Shown piece after piece: positions 12,606 to 25,252 of a stretch of 64,000 nt of DNA. Position 1 is the stretch's first letter. The number at the start of each line of letters is the position of its first letter. Source of the stretch: Verpa conica. Lineage: Eukaryota; Ascomycota; Pezizomycetes; Pezizales; Morchellaceae. A program made the translations under genes and the position numbers. The stretch covers positions 186,001-250,000 of the forward strand of contig JAUFSD010000018.1 in assembly GCA_033030425.1 (NCBI GenBank). The letters run 5' to 3'. The notes beneath the pieces are model-generated. The model searched no databases. It saw only the letters and a program-made list of their open reading frames with translations, and was not told where the DNA came from.

Positions 12606-14765
12606 ATGATAATAGTAATAATCGACCGACACAGGAAAACGGAAGCTTCTATAAAGGTTTTCCTAGCTGGTTCTGTACCTTAACGGCACGAGCACGGTGA
12701 TTGTGTTTGGGCTGTCTTTTATAGACGGTGTCTTTGTTATCATAAAATTGGATAGAAATATTTCGTAGTCTTTGAGGTGAAAGCCCTGAGGTTTCATAGT
12801 GTCCTACAAGTAAGCATGTGCAGATACATACTCTTCTATATGTATACTTTTCCAGATAAGTAATTCGGATTTACGGCGCATTCTAACTCACTGATATATA
12901 AATTTCTACTTGTACAGGGATTCGTCCCCGACATATTTACCCTCTTAACTAATCCTTTGTAACTACATGTAGATATATTAAGTATAAAGTATTCCACGAT
13001 AAAACCAATCAACCTCTAGAAACCAATCACATAATATCTAGATACCGAGCTAAAGCTAAAGCTCACAGCAACGAAATAGTACTAGTTCTGAGAGAAACCC
13101 CAAGGAAGTCAAGTAATCGGTTTCTAGGGGTGTGATCAGCTTCGCGGTGAAATACTTTATCCTACATAAACAAGTTTGAATTTCTACAACTTACGATTAT
13201 CATAATTAATCGACTCTAGTACAAGGTACCATTGAACTAATATATATTTGACTAGAAGCACTACAAATCCATTCGCAATCCATTATTGACTATTATGCTT
13301 GTAATTGAAGAGGCGAAGGAGAAATTCGCCTATGGTGCCAGAATTCCTAAACTTGTACCAAGCTCAGGAGACATACAGCGCTAATTCAAAATTTCCAAGT
13401 TATAGGCATCTTTGAATAATTATTATGGGATGTCTCTTAAAAAGGCTAATTGGGAGAGCTTATTTTCAAGGAGGAATTTGACTAACTGGGACCCCTGTCT
13501 TTTTGAGGTCTCTTATTGCTGAATAGCTAGCTTGTATTATACCGTTAGCAAAACTACCCGAACATTTGTGTTGCAACCACATTTTGTAATGTAAAGTTAT
13601 CTTTTAAGTTCTACTCCACAACCACAAATAGCCATAAGAAAGATAATTCGATTTATGAAATTCTCAGAGGGACTATACTGGTTATGAACTTAGTGTGATT
13701 TTTTAGTGTCAAGCTTTTTGTGTAGGGGTTGTGGGCGATTTGGCTTAGGTGCAACATACATTAATATATTCGGGTAAATTTAATAACGTATAATATCTTA
13801 ATAGAACGTATGTAGAAGTTTCTTAGGCAAGATTGACAGTCCAGAATTATCTCGAGAGTCTTTGAGGTTACTGATAAAAAGATTTTAGAGATGATATAGG
13901 GGGTAGAAGATAGTACATCACGTTTCAAGGTGGATAAATGATAAAGTGGCCAGAAGATCGCTAGCTTGATTTACCCTACACCGTATACATGTAGATTAGT
14001 GCAACTATTAGCTTCCTAAATACATATAATTGGGCAAGAGGCGGGTAACCGTAAGAAGCAGAAAAGTTTATACCCCACAAATATTATATTCAGGGGAGTT
14101 TTGAGTTTCATTTATACGAGGACATATATGGAAATATACCCTAGAGTGGGTCCGGGAACAGGTACACATATTCAAAGACTATCTTCCCACAATTAGAAAC
14201 AGTGTCACTTCCTACCTATTTTCTAGTAGGAAACAGAGCCGCAGCATAATCGAATGCTTTTCAGGTGGGTATAAAATTGTGTACAACCCATATATGTAAG
14301 CTTACCTCCAGGAACGTCTTTTTCTATAGGCCCAGGGTAAAAAATGACTTTTTAAAACGTGTCTTTCGATTGATACACGTCTTTATCATCTGTTCGTAGC
14401 CTATTCTACCCTTCGTTGTATTTCTACAATTATTTATGAACAAGAAACACCGTCGAGTGATGAGCTGTGAATCATCAAAAAAAATATGCAAGTTACTTAA
14501 TGAGCACATCTCTAATCGGCCAGCGACGTTTTAATAGCGTCTACTTATCTTTGTACCTTGAAGCATTTATCAACGCCCTAGAGCCATATAATAAAGATAC
14601 TTAGAGGGAGACTAGACCAGTCTATAGCACAAGACAAGACCAATGATGGATCAAGCATAAATAACACAACCCCTAACCCTATCCAAATCATGCGTAATAA
14701 GTTACCCTACTCTATTTTTCCATAGCCAACCACCACAGTCACCTCCGCCTATTCCCCCTCCGGAA
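12606..14765. other. Intergenic with a foldback element
   Basis: AT-rich, no supported gene. An imperfect inverted repeat at 12984-13161 is listed separately. The remainder shows only short, domain-free frames. Confidence 0.5.
12984..13161. repeat. Imperfect terminal-inverted-repeat element
   Basis: The left end ATAAAGTATTCCACG... and the complement of the right end, ATAAAGTATTTCACC..., match imperfectly over about 47 bp and both run into CTCTAGAAACC or CCCTAGAAACC. The element is about 178 bp and non-coding. Its AAAGTATTTC terminus recurs near 4465, 5830 and 7010, so it may be an intact member of a dispersed family. Confidence 0.5.
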
Positions 14766-15788
14766 ATGAATGAAGACCTCGCCGACGAGATATCGGCACT
14801 AAACTCAATTTATGGGGACGCCTGCATCATACCCTCTGGATCTGGATCAACCTGCATCCTACGCCCACCAACAACTACCATTTCCCCACAGCTAACACTC
14901 ACACTATCGTTTCCTGAAAATTACCCTTACTCACCGCCGGTGATTCTTGATGGTGCCGGTGGCGGTAATCAGCATGGTGCTGAGGGGAAGAAAGAGCTGG
15001 CTAGAGATGTGTTGAGGAATGTGTGGCGGGAGGGTGAGGTGTGTCTTTATGATCTTGTGGAAGGGATGCGAGAATTATTAGATACAACGACGGTAGAAGA
15101 GGAGGAGGAGGAGGGTGATGAGGAAGGTGGGGTTGGGAGAGTACATTCACCGCCACTGTCGCTGGGGGACGAGGTGCAGCAACAACATGTTTTGCAGCAT
15201 CCGTGGGTTGTGGCAGATGCGATTGTGGAGAAGAAATCAGTGTTTGTTGCTCGTGCAATTGAGGTGCATTCTGTGGAGGAGGCGAAGCGGTTTGTTGCGG
15301 ATCTGGTTGCGGGGGATAAGAAGATTGCTAAAGCGACGCATAATATGACTGGTGTGTATCTACATACCTTATCTTGATTCGTTTTTTTTGTTTTTATTTA
15401 TGGGGTCTGGGTACTAAGGGCTGGAGGGGTACAGCATATAGGATACAGCATGAGAACGGGGTAATATTTCAGGATAATGATGATGATGGAGAAACGGCGG
15501 CAGGGAGTAGAATGGCGCATTTACTGCAGGTTATGGATGTCTGGAACGTTTTAGTCGTAGTTTCGAGGTGGTATGGAGGTGTTAAGCTAGGACCAGATAG
15601 GTAGGTCATTTTCTAAATACTCTATCTTTAGTTGGTTTTCCTTGTACTGATTATTTATTCATAGGTTTCGGTTAATAAATATAGCGGCTAGAGAAGCACT
15701 GATAAAAGGTGGTTTTGTCAAGACTGATGATACTAGTACTGGAAACTCGGGGAAAGCGAAAACGAAGGAGAAGAAGGTCAAGAAATGA
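14766..15788 (+). CDS. YIH1: Yih1/IMPACT homologue (RWD + UPF0029)
   Basis: Exons 14766-15351, 15435-15600 and 15665-15788 give 291 aa. Residues about 1-105 are an RWD domain: EISALNSIYGD at the start and the FPENYPYSPP turn near residue 56. An acidic linker follows (a run of Glu near residue 103). The C-terminal half is the ancient UPF0029/IMPACT domain, with KKSVFVARA, ATHNM, AYRI, and VVVSRWYGGVKLGPDRF. A short basic tail closes the protein. In yeast and animals this protein binds Gcn1 through its RWD domain and restrains Gcn2 kinase, dampening general amino-acid control. The length and both splice junctions fit the family well, and I see no missing element. Confidence 0.9.
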
Positions 15789-16974
15789 CATGGAAATTCT
15801 CTTGGAAGAGACCTCGTATTGGATAAGCCTTGTGATCTAGGGTAGATCCAAAGCTCAGAATAGTAAGGATTCAATAAAACCCCTTATCTTAGAGCCTTGT
15901 AGGAGGTAGGCAAGGAATTGTGATTATAATTAGTGGCCGAATAGACAAGTCACCCTCCTGCCTGATTTCCTACTCAAAGTGCAATATTGAATCCCAAGTA
16001 ACCTTGAAGTTTCACCGTGGATCGAATATAGAATACCGGCGGATCGCGAATTAGTACGGGGACTAAAATAAGGCTGTTAGACTTGATAGAAAAGCTATAA
16101 AAGAGGCAACGATGACTACAAGTGCATGTGCCCTCGCAGCGGCCAATTTACGCACCTTTAGTCTATATATGATGATTAATCCCTAAAGTCGGCCAAAATT
16201 CACTGGGCGCCAAGAAACCTAGGAGTATATATGTCCGTGGTCCCTCGCCCTCCTATAAAAACTTCATACTTACCTAGCGACAGACCCGGCTGCTCATAAA
16301 GAGTCGGGGCTCGAGGAACCTACCTTCATTGCACAGCGAATGGTTGGGGACCTTGCCAAAGGCTTTTGGTCTTCTGGGTTGTTCAATTTTTGATTTCTTT
16401 CGCTCGTTGAGCTTGAAGTGGGTTTTCATTGAATGCTTGGGCGTTGCCGATGCTTCAAAGAAAATAAAACTTTAGTCTGTTATTTGCCTCTTATTGTTCT
16501 ATTATTATGTAACACTTGAAGAATTTGTGGTGACTCTTCCTTCTAAAGTTGCGACATGTTATTTACAGCACGAGGTGAGAGATGAGAGTCACTATTCATA
16601 TCGAATTTGGCTATTTAATTCCAAGCCTTTATAATAGAGCTTGAGTGCCCTGTTTATATGTATTTTGTTCGCCTTGGAGACACAAAGTGACACTGCCACG
16701 TGAAGGGCCATTGCGCGATGGGGCTCTTTATGGGTATCAGTCGCTTGGCATGCATGACTTCATCGACTGGTACCACATCCGATTTGTGCATATGTAAAAA
16801 AAATTGGGAAAAGCAAATATAGCACGGAAACACCACCCCCCGCCATCCGCATCTCGGTCCAGTTTTCGCTAGTCCATAGAAACAATTGTGTCTGCTTCCT
16901 CATCAGGTGCCCGAGCTTCTCTTCCCATTACGTAGAAGACCATGTAGCTAACGGTCGCTAAAGGTATTGCAGAG
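15789..16974. other. Intergenic between YIH1 and the J-protein gene
   Basis: No gene is supported. The last 150 bases before 16975 include a C-rich, CACCACCCCCC-type stretch near 16830-16860, plausibly promoter. Nothing else stands out. Confidence 0.4.
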
Positions 16975-19304
16975 ATGCCCTCGAATCCTGACTCCCGGTC
17001 TCGGTCGTCTCAAGATGTTAGAAGTAATGGCCAAACCCCAAATCCAGAGTGGCAATCATGGCCCCAAGGCAATGGGGAAGCCTCTGGCTCCAGCGCTGGA
17101 GTAGAGCAAGATAACATGGAAGGGTGGGACGAATCGGAGGAGGAGCAAGATGACCCGGGCACAGACTATTATGCTTTGCTCAACATTCCCCGCGATGTAC
17201 TGGACCCCCCTTCTCTGTAGTTATCTTGAACATAGCTACTACGAGTTTTTCCATGGACAAGCTGCTGATCGGAACCGCCAGGCAACCTCCAACCAAATCC
17301 GTAGTTCCTATCACACACTGTCACTTCGCTTCCATCCAGACAAGCAGCCGGCCCACCGACGGGATCGCTCGACATTACACTTCAACAACATACAGTTGGC
17401 TTACGAGACTCTTATCAACCCGCAAAAACGAATCATCTATGACACTCTGGGGGTCGAGGGACTAAAGCAGAAAGCCTTCCAGGTTGGTGTCAAGTCTATG
17501 AGCCCGGAAGAGTTCAAATTTTGGCTACAAGAACAGGTTCGGAAACAAAGGGTAGAAGATGTTATGAGCCTTGTAAACAGCAGAGGGGATATTAGTGTCT
17601 CCCTTGATGTTTCTCGTTTAAAATTTCAAGATATCCTACCAGATATTAAATCGGATGGCCTAGCGGGAGCTCTACATAAGAGCATAGCATCAATAAGATG
17701 CTCAAATTACATTACCAGGCATTCCTTCACTATACCACTGGAGGGTCTAGGCGAAATACTTACAACTCCGTTTAAACCTTCCTCCGAAGAGTTGGCTAAG
17801 AGCCAATCACAAAATAAAACTCAGGAAAAAGATGTCCCAACCCTGACTCTTGGAGCTTCTCTAGGTGGAGTACCAGTCCAGACAGAAGGCAGTAGATATG
17901 ATAGATATACTTTAGTTTGCTCTCCTGGTCTTTCTGCGCAGGTTCAGCATTCGTTTCCTTCGCTACCCCCAAACGCCCCATTGTCCATCGCTTCTATTTT
18001 CGCTGGCCTGAACGTCGAAGCAGCCTCAGCAATATTCCCCCTGGGTATCTTTTCTACATCGGTCTCAAAAAACTTTAGCGCATCTAATCTAGTCCTCAAG
18101 TCGTCATTTAATTCTTCTCCACTTCTCGCTCCTCCTGTAATCGAAGTCATATACGGTAGCTCAGTTGGTAAACGTGGTACTTTTTTTATGCATTATAACT
18201 CGGGCTTTAGACCAAGATGGCCCCCAGCGTTTTCTCAACTTTTCACTACCGTACCACCCATGGGTTTCATGACTATCGGACACACCATCATGCCAAACCC
18301 CGGTACTCCCACCCCAGAAGATGATGATGACGAGAATCCTCACATAAAAAGACCAAATAGGTCGAAGGCGACAGAGATATGGAGAATATCAGCTACTACA
18401 TATTCAGTTGGATCTGGGCAGTTTGGGCAGTTAAAACTCTCATGGGGACGGACCTATTTTATCGGTACACCTATCGGCCTTCCCCCCTCCCCCAGACCAA
18501 CTTCTAGAGCACTTAGCAACCCGCAGAAAGAGGGTATCAGGATGAACGTGGACACGACTATCCAGCCTATAACGGGCGCAATATCAATTAAACTTAGAGC
18601 TAGTAGAAAAATATTCACGCACACAAAAATGGGGGTAGGGATTGAGACCTCTTCGGCCGGGGTTCTGTTTACGATAAATTGGTCGAGGTTGGGGCAGAAA
18701 ATTGCAGTTCCTCTGGTAATTGCCCCAATACCGAATGCATCGACATTCCTTTACGTAGCTCTCGTACCGTTTTTTGGATATGCACTACTCGAAGGGGTTT
18801 ATTTAAGGCCGAGGCAGTACAGATTGAAGAGGAAGGGGATTGAGAAGAGAAAGCGCCAACTACTAGTCAAAGTCGCTAAGAGTAGGAAGAAGGCTAATGA
18901 GATAGTGGAACTTATGAGGGAGTCTGTTGAGCTTAGCCAGAAAAGGAAGAAAGAAGAGGGAGGATTGGTTATTATTGAAGCTGGTTATGGAGTTAAAGGG
19001 AATTCAGGAGAGTGGGTTGATGTGACAACTGCATTAGCCGGGTTAAACGAAGATGAACAAGTGGTTATTCCGAGAGGAGTAAATAAAGTAAGCTCATAAG
19101 CTCCCCCTATTGCTTTAGCCTGACCACTTCTTTATACTAATGCTAATGGTTTCTTAGAGTCATATTCCTGGCTTTTATGATCCAGCTCCTCATGAGAAAA
19201 AGGAGCTTTGGGTTAAGTACCTGTTTAAGGGAAAGAGACACGAAATTACTGTGGGTAACAGCCGTGGCCTTGTGATACCCATGAGGGCACATTGTATTGA
19301 ATAG
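16975..19304 (+). CDS. DnaJC11-like J-domain protein
   Basis: Exons 16975-17196, 17282-19087 and 19158-19304 give 724 aa. After an acidic, serine-rich N-terminal region, the J domain begins at DYYALLNIPRD (about residue 64). The HPD tripeptide that activates Hsp70 is present in RFHPDKQ in exon 2. The last about 400 residues match the beta-strand-rich body and DUF3395-type C-terminus of DNAJC11. That protein sits at the mitochondrial outer membrane and associates with MICOS/SAM to shape cristae. The first acceptor is placed at CCAG before GCAACC because this gives RDATSNQIRSSY; nearer AGs break the frame. The third exon is short but ends in clean coding sequence. A basic, coiled-coil-like segment lies near residues 590-640. 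Confidence 0.85.
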
Positions 19305-20267
19305 TATGGATCCAATGCCTATAATTGTGTGTTTTTACCCTTGCTTCTCTTTTCATTAAGATATTAATAAATACCCCAGAAATTGTTTACCCACCCTATT
19401 CTATATGTGGCGATCTAGAATAGAGGGAGAGACTGTGAATAGGGTCTGTTTAAATTGCTTTTCCTCCTTGTTTTAGTCACCACTCATTCAGCTTTACTTC
19501 ATTTGACACAGTGTGTAAATAATTACTTATAGCCATGGGACTACTGAAGTGTACATGGCTATAGTACAGGCAAATATTCACAGTTGTTTATTTCATCTCG
19601 ACAGAGCGATGCCAAGGTTCTATAAACTGGTCCTAGAGCTGCACTATACGAAAAATCAGAAATCAGATTCATCGCAGTTAGTTAATTTCGTATAACAGTA
19701 CCTCAAAGTGGATCTTCACGTTCAGGATTAATCTTCGTAGCTGCTAATTGCTAGTTGCATGAAAAGCGATAACATCTATAACCACACATTCTTAGGTTAT
19801 GTGACAGAAGTTGTTACATATAAAAAGGCACCTCGAGAAGCTAAAATAAAATATCGAGCTCCCTGGGGCATTAAAGTTATTTCTCACCGCCGAAACCTTG
19901 ACTATTTAGCATTCATTGCATATCTTCACCAAAGAGCAGTTACCTTCTTACTCGCTTTCTTTTCTACTTCAACTATCAATAGGGCCTGGAAGTTTCTGTG
20001 AAATGGCTATCTTTATCACCCATGGTCACTCGACGAATATTGTCATCGAATCTTTGATTCACTTATTTACTTTTACACTTCAGTTAAATTTCGATGTGTC
20101 AAAAGGCTTGAATTTTTCAAAACATCTCTTAAATTTTCCCATAGAATCTATCTAGCTCTATTTGGGGGCTCTTGAAATATCTCCACCTTGACCTCCCAAC
20201 TCATCACATCTCCAAAACTATAATGAACAAGACACCTCGATCATAATCACAACCCAAAACATCAAAC
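19305..20267. other. Intergenic
   Basis: AT-rich DNA with no supported gene. The final about 60 bases are A/C-rich and end in AAAC before the ATG at 20268, compatible with a fungal 5' UTR. Confidence 0.4.
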
Positions 20268-20678
20268 ATGGGGATCATTCACACCACTATAATCGTCGAA
20301 GAGACCCATTATACAGCTACAAAAAAACCCTGCCTCCCGACCCCACCACCACCTCCTCCTAGAGCCTGTCATTGTCTACATATCGTCCCCGCACCTCCTC
20401 TGCATTCTTGCACCATTACCACAGCTGTGGCTCCCCCACCCGCTACATTCAAAGTAGACGTGACTGCTGTCGCCACCACTACTGCCCCAGTCATGGTTAC
20501 TCTAGCTAATACGGCAACACCCACTCAGAAGATCCTAGGGCTTCGCTACACGGACACCGGGAAAATTGTTCCTGTTGTTGATGGGAAGGGGCGCTATGTA
20601 CCGGCTGACACGAAGGGTGTCATCTGGATCCCGAGTTTGAAGATGTGGGTTGGGGGACCTGAGTGCGAGTTCAAGTAG
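20268..20678 (+). CDS. Small proline-rich protein, unknown function
   Basis: A single 136-aa open frame with a good start context (CAAACATGG). I do not recognise the family. The first half is low-complexity: a run of seven prolines near residue 25, Cys/His pairs (RACHCLH), then alanine/threonine-rich sequence. The second half, from about residue 88, looks folded (GLRYTDTGKIVPVVDGKG then VIWIPSLKMWVGGP) and ends with FK. There is no obvious signal peptide or membrane segment. GC content is above that of the flanking DNA, supporting real coding. It could also be the last exon of a larger gene. Confidence 0.5.
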   Translation: MGIIHTTIIVEETHYTATKKPCLPTPPPPPPRACHCLHIVPAPPLHSCTITTAVAPPPATFKVDVTAVATTTAPVMVTLANTATPTQKILGLRYTDTGKIVPVVDGKGRYVPADTKGVIWIPSLKMWVGGPECEFK

Positions 20679-23600
20679 GGAGTGGAGTTTCGAGATAATC
20701 CATCTGTTTCAAGTCAAATAGAAACCTTTTTTGTAGAGGTCTTTTTTATTGAATGGTTAATAGTTGATGCTTTGATTCTGTGATGCTGTGATTACTTGGG
20801 TGAATCTTGATACGTGTTGTGGTTTAGAAGTGGATGCCGAATGCTTCTCGTGAAATATTTAGTGGTATAGTGAAGTAGTAGGCTTTACAGAGCCCGTAAG
20901 AACTGAATACCGTAGTTGATCTCTGAAGTTTGAATATACTGAGCTGAGAAACTCGTGCTGTGGTTAGAAGTCGATTCCATAGTAGTAAACGAGCGAGGAA
21001 TCACTAGTATCACGGAAACCGAATGAACAGTAGTAACTATCCCGTAGAAGAGACCTGATAACAAACGGATACCCAAGGTATACTGATCCGGTACACCTTC
21101 TAGTCGCCTAGAATTCCTCACGGTAGTTCCTAAGACCATGAGTCGACTTTGAATAATCCCGTCTACAAAAAAGGAAAAATCTCACATTTAAGATGAAAAA
21201 CTTACAATCACCCTGCATTAACGAGTGATCTATTGAGCGAAATACCATCTAAAATGAATTAAGCAATTAATCCGACCAACAACGTTTTTACTAACAGATA
21301 TCTAAGCGGACATTATCCAGGACTATCAAACTACTCTACGGCGCACGCCGAAGTCTTACCTTCCTACTAGAATTCTTAGTACCTAATAGGAAGAAGAGAA
21401 AAAAAAATCTCCACCAATAACTGATATCTCTCCATCTCATTATAAAGCTTTGACCTTCTCACGATTATACCGGCCATATGGTTGGTTAACAAGGGTACCC
21501 CCCTTTCTCAATTTCCCCCGCCTGGTTTTGAAACCAATAGAACAACGCAATTAATCTAATCGATAAAACCCACACCCTGGGGAGTGGGATATAGGGCAAA
21601 AAGAAGAGGAAATTACGGTTGTTGTGTAACCCCCCCAAAACTCGCTAACCGTAGATCAATAATAATTCTTTGGTTGGGGTATATGTATGTATTACTTTGG
21701 GGGCCGGAGATTACCAGTAGGCAAGGATTAAAAAGAAACCAGGGTTTTTTTTTTGACATAAGTATCGTGTACCTTAAATCTTCTTGGAGTACTCAATTCT
21801 CGGCTTTTTTTTTTCTTTGCTTCTTCGAAGTCTGATGCACGTGTATGTAAAGAAAATAAACGTATGGCTGACTAGCCTTATTGTCAGGTTGATGGGTTTA
21901 GTGGTTAGAATCAATTATGGCGTGAGTACAGAGATTCTTCAGCGTTATAGCGTAGTTTAGAATATGTAATTGATTGGTTGGTGTTATGCTCTGGCCTTTG
22001 AGGAATAATATCGGTTCGTGAGCTGCCGAGTTGTTGATACATAACCTCGGCCAGTTGTGATAATTAACAACTACATGAGCCAACCAACCAACCCTTTGCC
22101 AATTTCATTACTAAATGATTATATGAATGAACCTCGGATCTGGTGCCGGTTCAATTCCGGAAAACAATCTTAATGGAATTTGCGAACTTGCGAATTCATA
22201 ACTTGCGTATCTTTGGTTCCAGTCACTCGGATTTCTTACATGACGTTAGAAATTTGACGTTAAGCGTGAAGGTAGGGTTACAGGAAGGCCAAGAGGTTGT
22301 TCTCCTACAAAATCGCATTGACGTCCTCATATGATACTACCATATCATTACCCGCCGTGAGACCCGGTTTCTCGCTAATAAAGTAACCCTAGATTAGTTT
22401 TAATGTAGCTTAGACTTACCGTTTTTTTTTTTGCTTTTTGTCGTAGGCCTGAATACTCACTAACATAAAACCAAACCTCAAGAGATAATGCCCGTTCTCA
22501 TGCGTTGCACAAAGCCCGGAGATTTCTAACTTTACGATAGGGATGTTTCCAAACGGAAACAATGTTTTAAGAAAAAATATGGGGGACCCAGAGGCGTCCA
22601 CCAGTAATCGTGTGATATTGCGGCATTTATCATACAGATTTGTAGTCATTCATAAGCGACATTTCCGCGCTAGCGTTTCCACTTCTCACAATCCTATTAT
22701 TCAACTTCCTTTCTTATAGGCCCAAGTCTTATGACAGCGGCAGCTAGGTTTGACTTGTCGCTCAGTTGATTGGTGATCATTGATCTATGGGTTTGAACCC
22801 AGTAATGAGTATTTTGATGAGGTAAGACCTGCCACCTGCTATCGGGGAAGCTCGTCTCGAGGGTATAATCTCAGTAAAAGGGTCCCAGACAAAGGCATTG
22901 GACAAGGCGCGAAGGCAGGTCCTGTCCTTTTAATTATCTGAACCAAGGTAGCGAGTAAGTGAGACTTCCCTGGTTACCGTTCTAGGCACCTACTTTTTTG
23001 TATAACATGTGAATAGAAGAAGAAAAAAGAAAAGAATGGAAGAAGGAATATTACGCACGCTTACTAGAAATCTTATCGAAACGTCTCATATCAGGGCAAT
23101 ATGCCGTTTTTGGTCAGCCTTCGATACGCTCAGGCACTCACTTTTACGGCAAAAGTTTCTTCTGGCAAAAACTTGCAGAATTCGGGACTTGGGGCTGAAT
23201 AGGCCCTTTGACGTAGACCCCGTTTGGGGTTATTGATACCCGAGACGGGAACCCCTAGCTTCCCGTTTAAGACCGGTATAAGCGCCGCAGCGACCCAACA
23301 ACGACCCCCGCCCGAGAGCTGAATGGGCACAGTGAGTAGAGTACACGTTGTTGCTGCCGAACTCCGGAAGAAACCGAGCGTATGGGTTCCAGTTTCAACC
23401 CTTCTTTTGGGTGTCTCTCGCCAAAGGTGGCACAGGTTATTACGAACAGTTAAAGTTTTACTCATGACGTAGACGCGGCAAACGACGCGGAGAAGATGAA
23501 CCCCTCTTCCTCAGGTATTTGCAGCCTGCGACTCTTAAAAATAATTCAGCAAAAATAGTAGGGCTAAAAGATATGAATATAGCTCAGGATCTTACTTGAA

Positions 23601-25252
23601 TCGTCTCCAGATCTGCACTTCAGCGACTGCAACGGATCTGTCGGCCCTTTGTGTCTCGCTTATGGGGTAAATAGGCAGTGCTCTGGATGTGGGCGGTTGG
23701 TGCATACGGTTGCAAGAAATGTCTAAATCAACCATAACTCGGATAAGAAGACACTGCATACTGCTGTTATCTAAAGAAAAGATATGCAAGGGGAGACTTG
23801 CGTACCCATGGTTCCTAGGAGGGTTTAACCGCCTCTGTTTGAAGGATCCTAGAACGGGAGTACAACATGCTCTCTGGTTCGTCCAGTTTGATGCGCCACA
23901 GGAACAAGGCTGTGATTACTCACACCTTTTATCACCTTACCACGCGGATGTACCTTGTAGCTGATCGGCCATCACCGTTCCCGCTGGGCAGCAAGTGCTC
24001 AGACATCGCCAGTTTTTTCATGGCCCCCATGGAATAGACGGGCAGGGTACAGAGAGAATTTTTTCTCGAAAAAAAAAAAAAAAAAGGCCTAACTTTTACC
24101 CGCTTTTTGTGCTGCATGGCATACTCTTAGTTACTAAGGAAGCTGATATTTTTGGAGTGGAGGACCGATTAACTGGATTTCTTATGCCTTTCGCAAATAG
24201 TATACTTTTAAGGAAGTAGTAATTGATGACACTAAGGCGGCGTTTAATGTGAGAGATGCCGATAGGATCATTGACAAAGCTTGAATGGCACAAACAGGGA
24301 AAACCACCTCCCATTGGTTGACTATGGAAATCTCGGAGGTTTGTTCATGTACCTGAGTGGACGAAACGTTGCCCCTGAATGCACCTGCCTTTTGCATGGC
24401 GAGCTTCCAAAGTCTCGGTCCCTCCACTTCAGCCACATGCACCATGGTCAGCGATTGGCCACAAGGACCGGATTGGCAGGGGCAACGACGCATGCAAGGG
24501 ACAGGGTTGAAGCTTCTTTTTTTTCCCTTTCAGCAGGTCAGGAGAGGCTGGGTGGGGAGGGACTGCCTCGGGAAATTTACTCACACCGGCATCTGAGATG
24601 CCCCTTCACAACCGCCCAGGCACCGAGCCCCTGGCGAGATGCGCGGGGTAAGTCGAGGGAGAGAGGGATAGGTGGGTATGGTGGAATGGCAGGGTCACAC
24701 ACCATCAACTGGCAGCTGAAACCCAGAAGGGAAGCGGTGCCCAGCTGTAGACAGCACCTACAGCAGTGTACCGAGCTGTGCTGTTTGCCTCCCACTCTTC
24801 CCCTGTGCCGCCTGCTGGGTTATAAGGTGGCCAGAGTCCCCCGACTCAGTATCTCTTTTCACCACCACTACAGTCACCTTCATTCTTTACCTTTGCGACA
24901 GAAGCCTTTGACAGGTCAGACTTTTTACACACGCCAGCGGCACTCATTTGGATATTATTCTGTGAATAAACCATCCACATTCTTTTTTTATTACTTTTTT
25001 ACTACATAGTAAAAATCAACTTTCAAGGTTTGTGGCTGCTTCTTGTTCATTCTAATATTTTATATTCTTTATATAATTTCCACTACGATTTTATAATATA
25101 GTAGTCACTAACCTCTTGTGTTTGATATCTATAGAATATTTTATCTTGAGTTTGTCCGGTTACAACCTCTATAAAATAATCCGTCTCTACCAAAACACCA
25201 ACAAAAGTCAAACCTCTACAACTTAAGGCCGCAAAATATAAAATCATTCAAA
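20679..25252. other. Long gene-poor gap, GC-richer near its end
   Basis: No gene is supported across 4.6 kb. 23080-23480 and 24280-24930 are GC-richer than the rest. The latter holds a 242-codon frame (24281-25009) without any domain and more likely represents the upstream region of the LPMO gene. An isolated Pol III B-box-like motif lies near 22147, without a matching A box. A run of 17 A lies at 24070. Confidence 0.4.
24821..24827 (+). promoter_or_regulatory. Candidate TATA box for the LPMO gene
   Basis: TATAAGG at 24821 follows a C/T-rich, GC-rich block and precedes a pyrimidine-rich stretch. If used, transcription would start near 24850 and leave a 5' leader of about 400 nt before the ATG at 25253, possibly with an intron. 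Position-only evidence. Confidence 0.3.

Noticed and set aside
22141..22160. B-box-like CCGGTTCAATTCCGG suggesting a tRNA
   Set aside because: No A box, acceptor stem or terminator at suitable distance.
22740..22812. Text with CTCAGTTG and GGGTTTGAACCC like tRNA D and T arms
   Set aside because: The arms are too close to hold an anticodon arm and no acceptor stem forms.
24281..25009. 242-codon open frame upstream of the LPMO
   Set aside because: No domain, odd composition, overlaps the TATA-like element and promoter-like sequence; long only because this stretch is GC-richer.
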